Source: Apostichopus japonicus (taxonomy: Eukaryota > Echinodermata > Holothuroidea > Aspidochirotida > Stichopodidae). Taken from it: 64,000 bases of DNA. The stretch covers positions 24,303,999 to 24,367,998 of the forward strand of contig NC_092565.1 of NCBI RefSeq assembly GCF_037975245.1. The letters run 5' to 3'. Each line of letters opens with the position of its first letter. Position 1 is the first letter of the stretch. Of this stretch, positions 34,522 to 47,741 are shown one piece after another. The notes under the pieces are model-generated. The model searched no databases, had not been told where the DNA came from, and worked only from the letters and a program-made list of their open reading frames with translations. Both the position numbers and the translations under genes were made by a program.

Positions 34522-34533
34522 ACATTTGGCACC
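34522..34533 (+). other. Possible LTR end and primer-binding-like site
   Basis: ACA (34522-34524), two T bases and TGGCACC (34527-34533) resemble the layout of an LTR 3' end followed by a primer-binding site beginning TGG. No gag or pol frame follows within the window, and no second copy of the LTR is seen. The reading is tentative. Confidence 0.25.
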
Positions 34534-35501
34534 TTCCCGACTGCCGGGCCTCGCAGTCAATGACGTTAATGCATTGTGTGGCAGCCGGTTCACGACTACA
34601 ACCACCCAGTTTCAACAAATGTAAACCAATCAGGAAGAGATATACGTTTGCACGTGACCTAAACTGGCACTGATTACTGTTATCCGAAAACTATTGCTCT
34701 GTACTAGTGTCAGTGTTTTAGTGGGCGTGAGTCAGTTTTGTGACTCAGAGTCTTGGTGAACATAAATTATCGAATACTGGGTAATGAAAGTCGAATTATG
34801 TTGTTGCAATTCTTTCAGTCGTCAGTCTACAGTCTTTGTTAGCTCCGAATTACCCCAAAACCTGTCATTGGATGACTGGTTCACTTCAACCGATATACAA
34901 TTCGATTTTCAATATTATCTTAATTTAAATCGAAATGAATTAAATGTCATCTCTTAAGTATCGGCGTTATGTCCAGATTAAATCTCTTCTTTCGTGATTT
35001 AGGAAGAGACTTCAGCATTGACATATTATTTGTCTGCATTTTCTTCCATTTCGCGGTACCCATAATGATCAAAGCTAACTTTAAAAACTTAAACAAATAC
35101 ATATGAACTTTAAATGTTGACAAAGCTATCGTAATCTGCAAAATTTATGTTCATTAATTTCACTATATAGTGGTTGATTAACGAGTTTTTAATGAGGAAA
35201 ATATGCCCTTGAAAGTCGTTTTATATTTGATCATGTTAGACAAAATTCGTTACTTATATAAGAGTTCAAAATAATCGACTAGGCTGAACGAGATGAAAAT
35301 AAGAGGAAGGTATAGATGTGCTTATATCGTGTATTATTATATACAATTATTGAAAGGATATTTCACGTGTATGGGCTGGAAAGAAAGCAGATTTGTTTTT
35401 TTTCGTATGGGATAAGATTGCTGTAAAAAAGGCAACATGACCTACATAATATAGACTCCCAGCATCCCTCAGCCAAGATCTGTAAGCACGCCAACTTCAT
35501 A
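34534..35501. other. No gene seen
   Basis: A CCAAT box lies in AACCAATCAGG near 34625. No frame with recognizable content is present. Confidence 0.45.
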
Positions 35502-35599
35502 CAGGGAGACGGGTGGGGTACAGGGAGAGGGTGGGGTACAGGGAGAGGGTGGGGTACAGGGAGACGGGTGGGGTACAGGGAGAGGGTGTGTGGGGTGAG
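35502..35599. repeat. 18/19-bp G-rich minisatellite, five copies
   Basis: Units of CAGGGAGAGGGTGGGGTA, with a 19-bp variant carrying an extra base in GAGACGGG. The minus-strand Pro/His frame over it is repeat-derived. Confidence 0.9.
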
Positions 35600-36330
35600 G
35601 TGGGATACTCTGCCCTTCACTTTTGTGCAAGGAATGTTGAACGCATATGCATTCAATTCTACTTAATATACACATTTCAGTAACCAGTAATACAAATGTC
35701 AACACATCAATGCAAACCAGCTTTGCACTTAAGGTTTCAAAAAGTATGTAAACTTAGACACCTGCTTCTATGAACAGCAGTTGTATAGGTGGGTTTCTTT
35801 TGACGCTCAATGATCATTGAATAAGCAATTAATTCTCATAATTTCTAGGAAAACGTTTGCTCTCAACGTTAAAGTAATATAAAGTACTATTTCCATAAGA
35901 AAACAAACATGAGTTAAAATACATGCACTACCGGAAATGAGGTCAGCGTGCTCAGTCAAACACTTGACCTATAGGCCATTCACCAGACAAAAGGATCGAC
36001 ACGATAAGGTCACTACTGAGCACCTGCAGTAGACAAAGTTGTTGATTTCCCGTGCAGTTTCCTATATTAACTGTGGAACAGAATATAAGGGATTAATAGT
36101 CACGCGGTTACCATACAATCACGAGGAGCTGTTTTGTTTGTTACGTGATTGGTATTTCTTCGTTATTAAAATAACAGTTAAGAATTTATTTATTCACCAT
36201 TGTAGTTATACGTAGGTCACGTCATGCGTATTATTTTATTTGATGACAGGATTACAAGACATTATAGACTATGGGGATCCATTATCATATATACCGTGCA
36301 TCTCGTACATCATTGTGACGTCATCGCTCT
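35600..36330. other. AT-rich stretch with one CRE palindrome
   Basis: TGACGTCA lies at 36316-36323. Otherwise nothing is seen. Confidence 0.45.
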
Positions 36331-36349
36331 GCGTGTGTGTGTGTGTGTT
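36331..36349. repeat. (GT)n microsatellite
   Basis: About nine GT units. Confidence 0.9.
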
Positions 36350-36489
36350 TGTGGAGAGGGGAGTGGCAAACTATATTACCTTGCTTAGAAATGCAAAGTT
36401 ACGTCGAATGCCGACCCTTGGCACATGTATACGTCTTGTCTACGTAGTCACGTTTCCAGCGTTCACTTCTTCATAAAACAGAGCCTCTT

Positions 36490-36558
36490 TATGCATAAAT
36501 ATGCATAAAAATAATTAATGTGCATACATCATAAATGTGCATAATCATGAATATGGAT
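36490..36558. repeat. ATGCATAA-type cryptic repeat
   Basis: ATGCATAAA, TGTGCATAC and CATAAATGTGCATAATCATG words recur at 10-20 bp intervals. Confidence 0.55.
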
Positions 36559-37937
36559 AATTTAACTTTTAAAAAAAAAACACTTTTGTATGTCTGGCGA
36601 GTTGTAATATTCCAGTTTATCTACTCCAGAAAGTCTTATCAGTTTCATTTATAAGCCTTTAAGATGCATTTGATGAGAAAGTTATACGTCAATATTCCAT
36701 TGAGTCCCACCAGACTGAAACAACTATAGTTTGTAATATTTCATAGACGACATGTCACGTGAGGTATTTCTTTTAACACTGTAAAGTGCAATCGGTTAGC
36801 AGTTAATAACCATAATGATACCAAACACTTCCGCTCCATTTCTGGTATGTAAAGTAGGTTAGAGTGATGTACATATGTTTAGAACGTACTTGTGTATTAA
36901 TGGTGACGTTGACGTTGTTGTTTTTAATACCTTAGCTTAGAATGATCATTATCTTGAATAGGAAAACTATAGCGTGCCGTGATTAAACTAGTTTTGTTGT
37001 GACACGAACCTTAAAATGTTTTGGTACTTTTTGTTGGGCGTGTGTTTGCGTAACGAGATACATTACGTATTGGTTACAGCGGCATTATAAGATCCAAACA
37101 CATGTCAATTGTGCGTTACAGAATCCGACACATATGCACACTGCGCGTAAAGGTCACGCCCTGCCCCCCCCCCTCTCCTGAACTGGCATATATAGGTTTA
37201 ACAAAGACAAGTTCATTAATTGAGCTAATACTACTTTGTGTTACTAGTCTTCAAAATACTTACAAAGATTGTAGTGATGTCACTTCCCTACCCCACCTGC
37301 ATCCTCGACCCACTTGTGACCCCACCTACCCCTTCCCCACTCCACGATATACCCTTTTTAAACTGTTGATACTAGCAACAACAACGTTGTTAATTGATTT
37401 GATTCCTCAATCAAATTGTGTTTTAAATTTAGAAAATGAGCAAAAATTGTAACTGACATCTTGTTTCTAACACCCCTCCCTCGTCACTTAACCCATAATC
37501 CCTTCCTCAATTGAAGAAGTTACAGTAACAAAATAGATAAAATTACCCAAGAAAATATTAACAACAAGAAGCCGGTCCATCTTGGTATTGAAGATCTATA
37601 CTTTAGTCTGTTACATACATAGCAACCAACAACTGCATTTTATCCTCATATGCAGACGTCATCAAGCATAAACACTTAATTACCATATGAAAAACCTGCC
37701 CATACTTAACCTCCGAATATGTTAAATGATAAACAGTTAATGGTTTTACCCACAAACTGTTTGATTGGAAAATACAATGTTTGATTCTTTAAACCGTTTC
37801 TGTCTGCGGTAATCTAGTTTAATTTTCTCACGCTTTAGGTGTTTATCATCCTAGTTTGCAAGTTAATCGTTCCGGCAGATTAAACCGTACTTGACGTTGC
37901 GTGACTAAAGAGTATTTTGATATTACTAAACATAGCG
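36559..37937. other. AT-rich stretch with a 10-C run
   Basis: A 10-C run lies at 37164-37173. A 116-codon plus-strand frame at 37102-37452 is Thr/Pro/Leu-rich without a recognizable domain and lacks supporting features. Confidence 0.45.
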
Positions 37938-38637
37938 AATATTGATTACGCCATGTTTGCAATTGATTGCGATCTAATAGCAATTGATCAAAATATGCAT
38001 GTTTGCAATACATCAAAAGTATGATTGTTCTGGATTAAACCATGATTGCTATTTGATCAAGTTATAAGACTGCAAATGATTACATATGATCAAAATATGA
38101 TTAAAATTGATCAAAATATGATTGCAATTCATAAATTGATTAAATATGACCAAACAATATAATTGCAATTGATAAAAGCATGATTGTAATTTATTAAACA
38201 ATAATTCCTATTAACTAAGATAATATTGCAATTGACTAATTATGATGAACATATTAGTACAATTGATCAAAATATGATTGCAATGGAACACAATTGGAAT
38301 GAAACGATCAAACTATAAGTGCAGTTGGTCAAAATATGATTGCTTTTGATCAAGATAAGATTTTAATTGATTAATTATGATCAAAATATTATTGCAATTG
38401 ATCAAAATATTATTTCAATTAATCGAAATATTTTTCAACTAATCAAACTATCAATGCAACTGATCATACTGTGATAGCAATTGATCAAAATATGATTAAA
38501 ATTAATTGAATATGATTGCAAGGATCAAATATGATTGCAATTGTTTATAACATGATTGCAATGGATCAAACTATGATTTGAAAGGATCAAAATGTGATAA
38601 TAATTGATCAATATATATTACAATAAATGCATTGTCA
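37938..38637. repeat. Degenerate ~21-bp AT-rich array (about 700 bp)
   Basis: The word ATTGCAATTGATCAAAATATG recurs in diverged form, roughly every 20-22 bp, through most of the stretch. TTGATCAA and ATTGCAAT are themselves palindromic, so each unit carries two short inverted repeats. Divergence is much higher than in the other arrays, which suggests an old array. Confidence 0.8.
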
Positions 38638-39892
38638 TTGTTTAGGTTTATAAAGATAGTTAATTCGTGCGTTAATAACTATCCACATTCGAATCAAATT
38701 GTGACTCAGAAAATGATGCTACACCTTTATTGATCCTATTCAAAGCCAAGCCACAAAGGACTCCAAGTACACACAGTTTTTCTCTCCCTTGACATGAAAC
38801 TTTAAAACCAAAAAGTAAAAGAAAGAAATTTAAAAAAAAAAATAAAAGAGTCATACGAATACAATACTCCGCCAAGTACTAAATTGCAAACACAAATTTA
38901 TATACCACGCTTATTTTAACTGGTTCTTACTAATAATTCTTTTATGAAAAATGTCGAACTTTACTTAGGAAGTAGAAAATACTTGATCTAAATCGGCCCT
39001 AAAAGTTTGATAGTTTTCATCGCAATTATTATTCAAATCTAAGAGAAATCAAAAAGGCCCTTCCCCTCATTGATATAGCAACACACAAACATGATAGAAA
39101 CTGCTTGCTCTTGGATCACTCTATTCTGAACTTTCATATCGCTACTATACTTGCGATAAAAGCAAAGGAAACAATAAAAGCATAGGTAAAGATGTTTTCG
39201 ACAATATCAAGGTTGTAAAAAAATATATATATGTATACTTGTTTCCTGATTTTATAATGAAATTGGCTGTAAATACAAGGTTTTCATCGAACTTTTATTA
39301 TTTTTAAATGGGCACTAGGATAATCAAATGATTTCATTGCAAATTGGTGATAAAAATTTACGATCGTGAATTATCGTTCCTTGCGTTTTCCTCTCTTCTA
39401 TCTCTCAATTCTTAACTTTTTTTCTTTGTCTTTTTAAGTTCTTCATAAGATAACCTCGTTCTAATTCGTACGTAACAACACTTTGAAAATTTATCCTTTT
39501 GATAAGGTGGGTGGTTATGTTCTTCAATTAAAGTACATTTTCAAAAAAAAAAACACGACAAAATATATGTAACCAGAATAATTCTGCTTTTTGGAAAAGG
39601 ACCGTCAATTACCTTCGTCCTGGTTTGAGCAAAATGTTTCGTCTTTTCGGAGTTTTTATATTTGAAAAGCTGCAAAAATAGTTAAAGTCAAGCAACGCCA
39701 GGTGTTTTACTTACAGTGATGACATATATATATATATATTTATATGTACTTTTTTTTGTTATAAAGACAAGATTTAAGATACAGAAAATGATTGGACAGT
39801 GAAACAGGAACAAGGTGAAATGAGTCGGAAGTCTTCAAAAATCTTATTTTTATACAAGATGTTTTCTCCCATTTAAACACTCCTCAAAATAG
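38638..39892. other. AT-rich stretch, no gene seen
   Basis: Short TA tracts lie at 39222-39235 and 39725-39740. Nothing else is supported. Confidence 0.5.
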
Positions 39893-39921
39893 GTGGGAGG
39901 GGAGGGGTGGGGGGGGGGGGG
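39893..39921 (+). repeat. G-rich tract with 13-G run
   Basis: Short-looped G runs ending in 13 G at 39909-39921 make this a potential G-quadruplex. Confidence 0.85.
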
Positions 39922-41149
39922 TAAACTCTTCTGATCGAAATAAGAGAGATGTTATTCTCTACTATAGTATTCAGAACTGGTTGATTGACAAGAAGACGGA
40001 TGAAATACTTGGGCTAAAACTATGCGTACAGTGAAGTAATAATACTTTAGTCTTTTATCATAATTTGATGTCAACAAATTTTCTCCGATATAGACTATAC
40101 TTTATATGATTTGTGATAGTTTTATACCATTTCAAGATAATCAGTTTTCTATAAATATAATTTATAATTGAATTTCATCAAAACCTGAGAAGCAAAACCA
40201 CATTACCCCCTTACACGTACCAGCCAATAAAACCCAGAGGTGCTTAAAGAACTTTATGCCTTAAAGACGAAGTAAAGACGAAGGCCTACAGTTGTTGTAC
40301 CATCATGGATTTGATAATAATTTAACCGACGTCCATGCTTGGGTATGGTCAATATTTCATCTCCTTACTGAAGTTATCGCTGTCCTCTGTATTACGTTAA
40401 AGACCCTGAATTCACGCTTGTAACTATAGAGGTTAGCGAACATGCATCTACCTATAATCTTTCTACGCCATGTAAACGTCCTACTAAATTGTTTAAATTA
40501 AAGCCCATTATATTAATTCCTTCTAATTAATCAATCAAACTAAGGGACAAAGAAGAAGTTAAATTTGAGTATCGAAATTTGATATTGAGTTACACAAACT
40601 TAAATAAATATACGGTTTTTAAATATATTTTTAACTTAAGTTAAACTTATGTATACAGCTGATGTACTTTTATACCCTTTAACAGTCAGCAGACATGTGA
40701 TGTCGGTCTAAGTCCAATGAACATCTGGTTTTCATATTAACATTAACATAATATGTGCGAAATTAGTTCCGTTTTTTATTAATAACAAATCAATCTAAAT
40801 GTACTTTTGATAAAGTATTACAGAAGTTGATGTCGGTCTACTTAATTTCCTGAATTACGAAAAATGGTTGATAAATCTCGCAACCGCATAAAAAATAACT
40901 CACCGTACAGAAACTTGATAAACAAAGTAATAGTTTATAAAGATCTATACCCACACTGTGACCACAAGAATAGTAGGGTGTGGTCACCTATATGTCATGT
41001 GTTTGAACAACAAACTTGTACTATTTTTCCTTTTTGAATATTCAATTTCAAAATGTTTAAAACAGATGTCTTTAATAACTAAAATGATATATAAAAAACA
41101 GTTACCATGCATGCACGTCACTACAGATGCATTGATTCAAATGTCTTAG
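39922..41149. other. AT-rich stretch, no gene seen
   Basis: Background composition with no supported gene. Confidence 0.5.
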
Positions 41150-41161
41150 CCCCCCCCCCCC
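41150..41161. repeat. 12-C run
   Basis: A pure C run. Confidence 0.9.
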
Positions 41162-44100
41162 ACAAATAAAGCCCAGAATAAATAGCTTAGTCCGATTTTA
41201 TATGCAAATTTGGGTAGGCGCAAATACATATCGTACATTTGTTTTAAGAAAGCGTGGTAGGTCTACCCGCTGCTAATTTGCTATACGTATTCCAAACAAC
41301 TCTTAACAGTGCAATTCATTATCTTGAGTAGTTAAGGTATTTCTTTATTTCACTAAAATTCAATTAAAATCCAATATTTTGAGTTTTTACAGTTTGTGTT
41401 TTACATGTGATTGTAACACTATAAAATGAAAACTCGTCTGATGTACAAACCTAAAATTCGATAGGCCCTGTTTTTTCTGTTTAAGGAGTTTGAGTAAGTA
41501 TATCCCTTCCCCATAATCCCTTTTTAGATACCATGCCGCCAAAAATACACTTTTTGCTCATCTGGAAATGTAGACACAGATATCAGTATTTTTGTTATTA
41601 ATACTATATGAAATTATGCAAACGAACAAAACCAACTGTCTCCAATCCCATCCTCTTCCCCTCCCCACCCCACCCCACATATTCCCTCATTTAAATGGTT
41701 TTTATATAGGTCAAGGGTGTAATTAGTATGCCAGACTTAACCAAGTATAGACAATAAGACTGGATGTTTCGAATTGATAATAACCTCAGCGGTTAATGGT
41801 TACAGCCTTAGACATCTTACGTCGAACTTTATTCCTCTAAATGTTACTACATCATAAGAAAAAGATAAATGTGAGCGTAATATTGCAGATTGAAAAGAGA
41901 ACAAAAACAAACCAATTAAGACCACGAAAATATGTTTGAATAATAAGATGAAATTAACTATTATTTCTTTCATGATCTGCTTATCACTGTACGTTTCCAG
42001 GTTACATGCGTATAGTGTTATTTATATAAAGTATTATGAATTGGTACAATTGTGTAAGTATAAAAACATGATAGATCTGCATGACCTCGTGACCGCCCTT
42101 TCGTCTTACCTTATATTGGGCGATAAAAGATTGTGACCATTTCGTGTTATTGTTTTTTGTGTGTGTAGAGAATACATTGGACTATTGCAAGTATAGTAAA
42201 TATTTCCATATTTATATAAGTATTTAGTGTGCTGACTGTCACATTAGATGAACTTCGAAATAACAAAAGCTTTAAATATACATCTCACATGTAATGTTTC
42301 AAGTTTATAATAAACTAACCACCGCCGTTTCGTTAATGCGTTTACCTCGCATTTTCACCCTACTTACTTATACCACAACCGTATAGCATGTCTCAATAAT
42401 AAATATACTTGACATGTGCGTAAAATATTAAAACGTGTATAGATGCATAGTTAGTTTAATCGACATCAAACCTAGTTACTGACTTGTCTGGTCGATCTGA
42501 TGAGATTGTCCCGGAAGGACAGAGCGAATCGATACTTATATATACAGTTATGTTGTTATTATTTTAAGTCATTCACCGTGACAGCTCCTTCTGCAGATTG
42601 CACCTCCGATCTCTGTCAACCTAATCACACGTGACAGCGTATAGTAGTAGTCTTATATACTGGCAACAATCTCTTTGATACGCACACTTGATTCTCAGAT
42701 ATCATCGTTCGTCACAAGGAGTCTCGGGACTTGTATCGGTATAGGCTAGACTGCTACCTTATACGGAAACACGGTAGGCTCTCAAGGAAATATCGTTGTT
42801 TTTTTTTTTTATTATTATTTTTTTTTAAATATTTTTTTATATTACAGTTTATTATCAGTTATTTTGTTATTCAAAACAATAGTCACGATGATTTTATGTT
42901 ATTGAAATGTTTTCTCTATAAGCAGGAAAAACAACTAATTTTATCACCTTTGTAACTGAGAGACTATCATATTCTCCGTCAATGTTCGTCCGAAAATGTT
43001 TAATTAAAAAACAACGCAAAACGTACAGAGCAGGGAAAAGGCAAATTATTTTTATTCAGAAGTTTCAGGGAAGATTCTTGTTTTACTATACAATTGAGAA
43101 TGAACGAATTGTTTACAAAGTATTCAAGTGTAAAAATAAATAAGAACAACGCCGGTCGTGTATATTAATTTGTCCCTTGATTACATTCATTAGAACCCTT
43201 TACCGGACTAACGGCTTAATTATCTTCTGTTTACAACTTTCGGATTTTTTTAGTGCAGATTATATCAATAAAATTTTCAATTCATTTAATTAAATTCAAA
43301 GTGTAGTTATTACATTTTAATGTGATATACCGGTAACATGGTGTAGCGAAACCCTCATATCCGATATAATTATAGCTTGTAGTTTATAAATATATTAAAT
43401 ATGCAATGCATATGTTCTTGAAAAGGCGAAGTTTACCTTACATGACTCAGGGAAAGGTTAAGCTCCCCTTTTAGGTTATCCAACCATAAATATCGTTTAT
43501 TGTTTATTATTTAACCTTTCAATAACCCTTACAAGCACAGGAATGATCAAATATAACTGTTATATGATACATATAGAAAGGAGAGGAACCGATACATGTA
43601 TATGATACAGAAGTAGGTTAGAGGGGTATTTAGAAGTCTTTGAAACCTTATACCGAGTCCTCAATCAATTCTGATCCCGCACAAAGTAGGGTTCATTCTA
43701 ATTAAATTTTCCAATGGAATATATGATTAGTTTCTCTTTGTGTTTATTACATAACGCATCTCATACTCGCATACAAAAATATACAATAGTATACAACAGA
43801 TTGCCAAAGGAGTAGCACGAAGCGGATCGGTAGGTTCACAGACCCCCCAAAGCCCAGGGGTCCCCAAGGGTTGGTGTCCAACATTTTTGAACCATCGGAT
43901 CACAACTAAATCAGCTTTGCTTTTGCATGAATAACTGAATAAATACCAACATGCCTATGTTTTATGTTTATGTTTTTCTCGTTAAAAATGTATTTGTCCA
44001 GTTCCACACTAGATCTAACATGATGACCTTTTCTCTTACGTTTAAATTTATGACTTTAAGCCAAGTGAAATTTAGAGGGGAAAAGGGAGAACGGCCACTG

Positions 44101-44213
44101 GTCTCACTCTTGAACCGGGGCCATGATAAAACCCTAGCTATACGCAACTGTTATAATTGTAATCAAAGATGTATAACACACATTTTGATGACTCGATAAT
44201 ATCGGGAGTTTTG
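41162..44213. other. AT-rich stretch, no gene seen
   Basis: A T-rich tract lies at 42798-42840 and a C-rich patch near 41650-41680. None of the short frames shows recognizable content. Confidence 0.5.
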
Positions 44214-44340
44214 TATAGAGCAGTTCCGCACGATGGACTAAAATATAGTGAATACAGCAAGAAGAACAAAGAAGAAGGAAAACTACAAAAAATCCAAAAG
44301 CTTTGTGGCCGAAACATGTCTTGATCAAGGGCAGTAGAGC
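44214..44340 (-). mobile_element. Possible Penelope- or LINE-like tail
   Basis: On the minus strand, CTTGATCAAGACATGTTTCG is followed by GCC and an A/T-rich segment with TTTTGGATTTTTTG, then a TTCTTCTTTGTTC tract. Phrases of the type GATnAAG...GnCGAAACnT followed by a T-rich tail recur at the ends of Penelope-like and related elements in many animals. Here the core reads ATGTTTCGGCC. No coding region is attached. The call rests on phrase resemblance only. Confidence 0.25.
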
Positions 44341-44644
44341 CGAGGCGCAGTAGTCACGTGCCATTACCAAGTCAGTTGTATATAGTAAAAAAACACACAG
44401 AAGTGTCCACTTTCATAGAGTAAAAGTTCACTTTTGAAGGTACTCCTTCAATTTTTGTAATTAATAAGTGCCCTTTTAGTTTTGTTAAAAAAGTGGCCTA
44501 TTGTTGTAATAAAAAACCTTTTTATTATGTTCAGTAAGTGCCCCTTTGCCGAGAAATTAGGAGACAAAATACACCATTTAGAAAATGTCATAATTTGGGA
44601 AAACGTTCAAAACTGTAATGTGTGGTATATAATTCGGAGTCCCA
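44341..44644. other. No gene seen
   Basis: Repeated AAGTGNCC/TTAGTT-like words occur near 44400-44560, but no firm repeat unit. Confidence 0.4.
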
Positions 44645-44655
44645 CCCCCCCCCCC
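44645..44655. repeat. 11-C run
   Basis: A pure C run. Confidence 0.9.
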
Positions 44656-47390
44656 TCGATGCTTGTTACCGCAGAGTGAATCCATCTTCCCCATTCTATT
44701 GTCACGTTACATGAATAAGTTGTTACTTAAACACATACCTTACAATCGAAAAAAGCTTCCAGAAAATTTACCGCACTGAAACTGTTAAAAGTACTATGAA
44801 TGGAATAACAGTGATTGAATAAAGATGAAAAAAAAAACAACACCATGGGAATATGATTCAACATCCTGATATAAAGTAAACAATCTGCCTTAAGTAAATA
44901 AGGATAATGACTTGGCCCCCTGTAAAAAAGTAAAATGAAAACAATAGAAAGATTTGTGAGCTGACATTCAAAACAAATTAAGATTTGAAAAGTAACGGAT
45001 GTTCTTGTTTGTAATTAGCTACATGGAAGGACTTCTTTTTTTTTAATTATAAATTTAAAGAAAGTGACGTACGAACGTAGATTGTGTCTTTCTGTTTTTG
45101 TTGTTAGCATAACCTGCTAATATATCACATTCACAAGCACAAGATTAGTCGAAAGTAATTGAAAGCAGTTTTGCCTCAACTGACCTGATTATATCGTCTG
45201 TCAGGGTTTTATATAGGCTGTCGACCTTGTGGGTTTCCTTTCGATGTTTTGGGAAAAGTCCTTTGTATTGCGGCAAAAGTAAACAACAGCCTTGGCAGGT
45301 GGTCATTTTCCCGGTCCAGAAATGCTAGCAGAACTGTGTTACATACATTTATCATTAATATTTACACTCGTAGATTACATTGACTGTAACTCTCCAAGCT
45401 TTCGTATACTGTTCTAGTTTTTTGGGTTTGACCCTCTTCAAAAAAAAATCTGTCGAATAATTTGTTACCTCCAGTAAAGTACAAAAACGACATCCCTTTG
45501 TTACATGAGTACGAGTTGGTTACGAGTAAAAGGCTCTAAGCATAAGTGCGATTTCTTAGTCTTGCAATAGAGTACTATAAATAAAGCCTTTCGTTAGCTA
45601 TCCCCAAGTACGAATAACGAGTACAATTCCTGAGGACGAATAAGAGTACATGCAACTGTGACGTCACGGACTGAACATTAAACACCGGAATGTCTGCTGT
45701 TTGTTTTGAAAATATAGCAAACTTTATCCAAGCATTAAACATCCTTTGTGTCATTAATGTGACAAACTGTGACAAACATATACGTATGGCTCATATGTTG
45801 TGTTTGGAGGTGGTAAAAGTTAATGTTAAAGCTGAACCGGATGCTTTAAGGATAACCAACCGACAAGGTCGAATATTGGTACTGTGCATGTCGGGAAGGA
45901 AGTTATTGAATATTGTGTGATGTTACAATCTTCCATGTTGGATATTTTGGAACGATAAAAAACGTGTTTTTTTGTAAACAAATACCGGAATTTTATGATT
46001 TAAATATCAATTTAACTGAAATATCTGAGTTCATAGTCACATTTTGGTATAGTTATGATCCATAATGTAGAGATTCCGACACTCTTTGCTATTCTAGCCT
46101 ATATTAGCCTGCGGTTTATCCAATCCAGTTTATAGCTCCATGATCCAATGCGGTAGCCCGAGGTCCATAATACCTCTCTCGTGTCATCAGTGCTGTATAA
46201 ATGTCAATGTCGTTGTGGGTCTTTACTTGGGTTTAGAAGTTTCAACAGATGTATGATTTGGTTATATTTAAGATACAAATATAATAGGTTCTATGTATCG
46301 AGAAAATTTTAAGTGAGAAACACGAAAGATTGATTTTCTCCGAGAGAAAAAAAAATCCAATCTGAAGAAGCTTCTTGAACAAACATTGCAAAGTCTGTGG
46401 ATTTATATGTTATTCCTCTTTTCCTGTGAAAAAAATCTCTTTTTTCCTGTATTCAACAACAATTCAACTTCCTTTCCCTAATTTCAGGGGGAAATGGATA
46501 ACGAACTAACAAAACACAATAATAACCGGAGATGATTCTTATGATGCATTGTGTTCACATAAATCACCTTCTTGTATAATTGACCATAAGAAACATGCAC
46601 GCACTGTAATATAAAAGAATGGAAAGTGGCGGGAAAAAGAAGGGAAAAATTGCTCTTAGTATCGACACATATATGAACAATGACACTGTAATTTGTCTAG
46701 CTGTTTTAGGCAGGCTTATTTTCTTACCCATATACATAAAGGATTTCTGGTGCCGTTTTACCTATGTCATTCTGTCACAGACTCGCGTAACAGTTTATTA
46801 AAATTGTTATAGAAGCCGCATATATAAATCCTACACACTTAAATGCGCATCAGTGCAGCTGTTCGCCCTGATTATGGGTGAAATACACTTGATAAAAACA
46901 TGTTATACCACAAACGGTCACGTGCTGAGAGACTTACTCTGACAAGAAGAAGCTATCTACTGGAGATGATTTGTAATATTGAAAGCACTGACCAGAAGGT
47001 AAATTGACCCATGGTCACATGGGAGTTGTCTTTATAGCTCTCACGAACGTCACAAACTTTTATTTAAACTGGGACGTTTTGAAGATAAGTTTAATGAACC
47101 CATGCATGGCAACACTTTTTTATAGTGTCTTATAGCTTATCACTCCTCCTCAGCCAGTACAACAATATTCCCTCTCCTGCATTCTTAATTTGTGACTAAT
47201 AACCGATGTTAATAGCTAGAGTAAACAATTTATATATTTATTCTTCATATGTTAATCTTGCATTTGAGGGTATTTACAACCTTATAACTCCGGTCAAAAT
47301 ATAAACTACATTGACCTAGATAATCTTTAGATCAATAGGGTAATCCTAATAGGGTAATGACCCCTTATGTCAGCTTAGTGGTTTGCGTTA
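44656..47390. other. AT-rich stretch with GAGTAC words and a CRE
   Basis: ACGAGTA/GAGTAC words cluster at 45500-45655 and end in the palindrome TGACGTCA (45659-45666). Short frames elsewhere show no recognizable content. Confidence 0.45.
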
Positions 47391-47519
47391 GCCAATCATC
47401 CTATATGTATAATAAAGCCAAAGCAACGCCACAGAGTCTGTGAATATGTCACAGTGAAATTGATTTAGCTGGTCACAAATATGGCGTTATGGACTTCCTT
47501 AACATTTCTCTTCATCTGA
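47391..47519 (+). promoter_or_regulatory. CCAAT/TATA-like promoter with short downstream frame
   Basis: GCCAATCATC (CCAAT at 47392-47396) is followed 12 bp later by TATAATAAAG (47408-47417). At 47481 an ATG in good context (A at -3, G at +4) opens MALWTSLTFLFI and stops at 47517-47519. The hydrophobic start looks like the beginning of a signal peptide, but without a splice donor before the stop it is only a 12-codon frame. The CCAAT-to-TATA spacing is tighter than usual. This is a candidate only. Confidence 0.2.
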
Positions 47520-47676
47520 TTTCATGCAGTGTTATATTTGGTAGTTGAGACAATGACACGAGTGTATTCCATTCCGTCCGAAGATGTAACATGATAATAT
47601 CTCTGTAAATGTATTGATTATCAGACAATGGGTGACTAATAACATTCATGAGTAACTGATAATCTCAACGACTATT

Positions 47677-47730
47677 ACATACATACATACATACACCCAT
47701 ACATACATACATACTTTTATAAAGCGCAAA
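47677..47730. repeat. (CATA)n with TATAAAGCGC tail block
   Basis: Two CATA tracts flank ACACCC and are followed by CTTTTATAAAGCGCAAACT, which resembles the tail block at 2979-3051. This may be the end of a short dispersed element. Confidence 0.5.
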
Positions 47731-47741
47731 CTCCATATGAT

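Noticed and set aside
37102-37452. 116-codon plus-strand frame
   Set aside because: Crosses a 10-C run, has low-complexity Pro/Thr/Leu content, and shows no domain or splice context.
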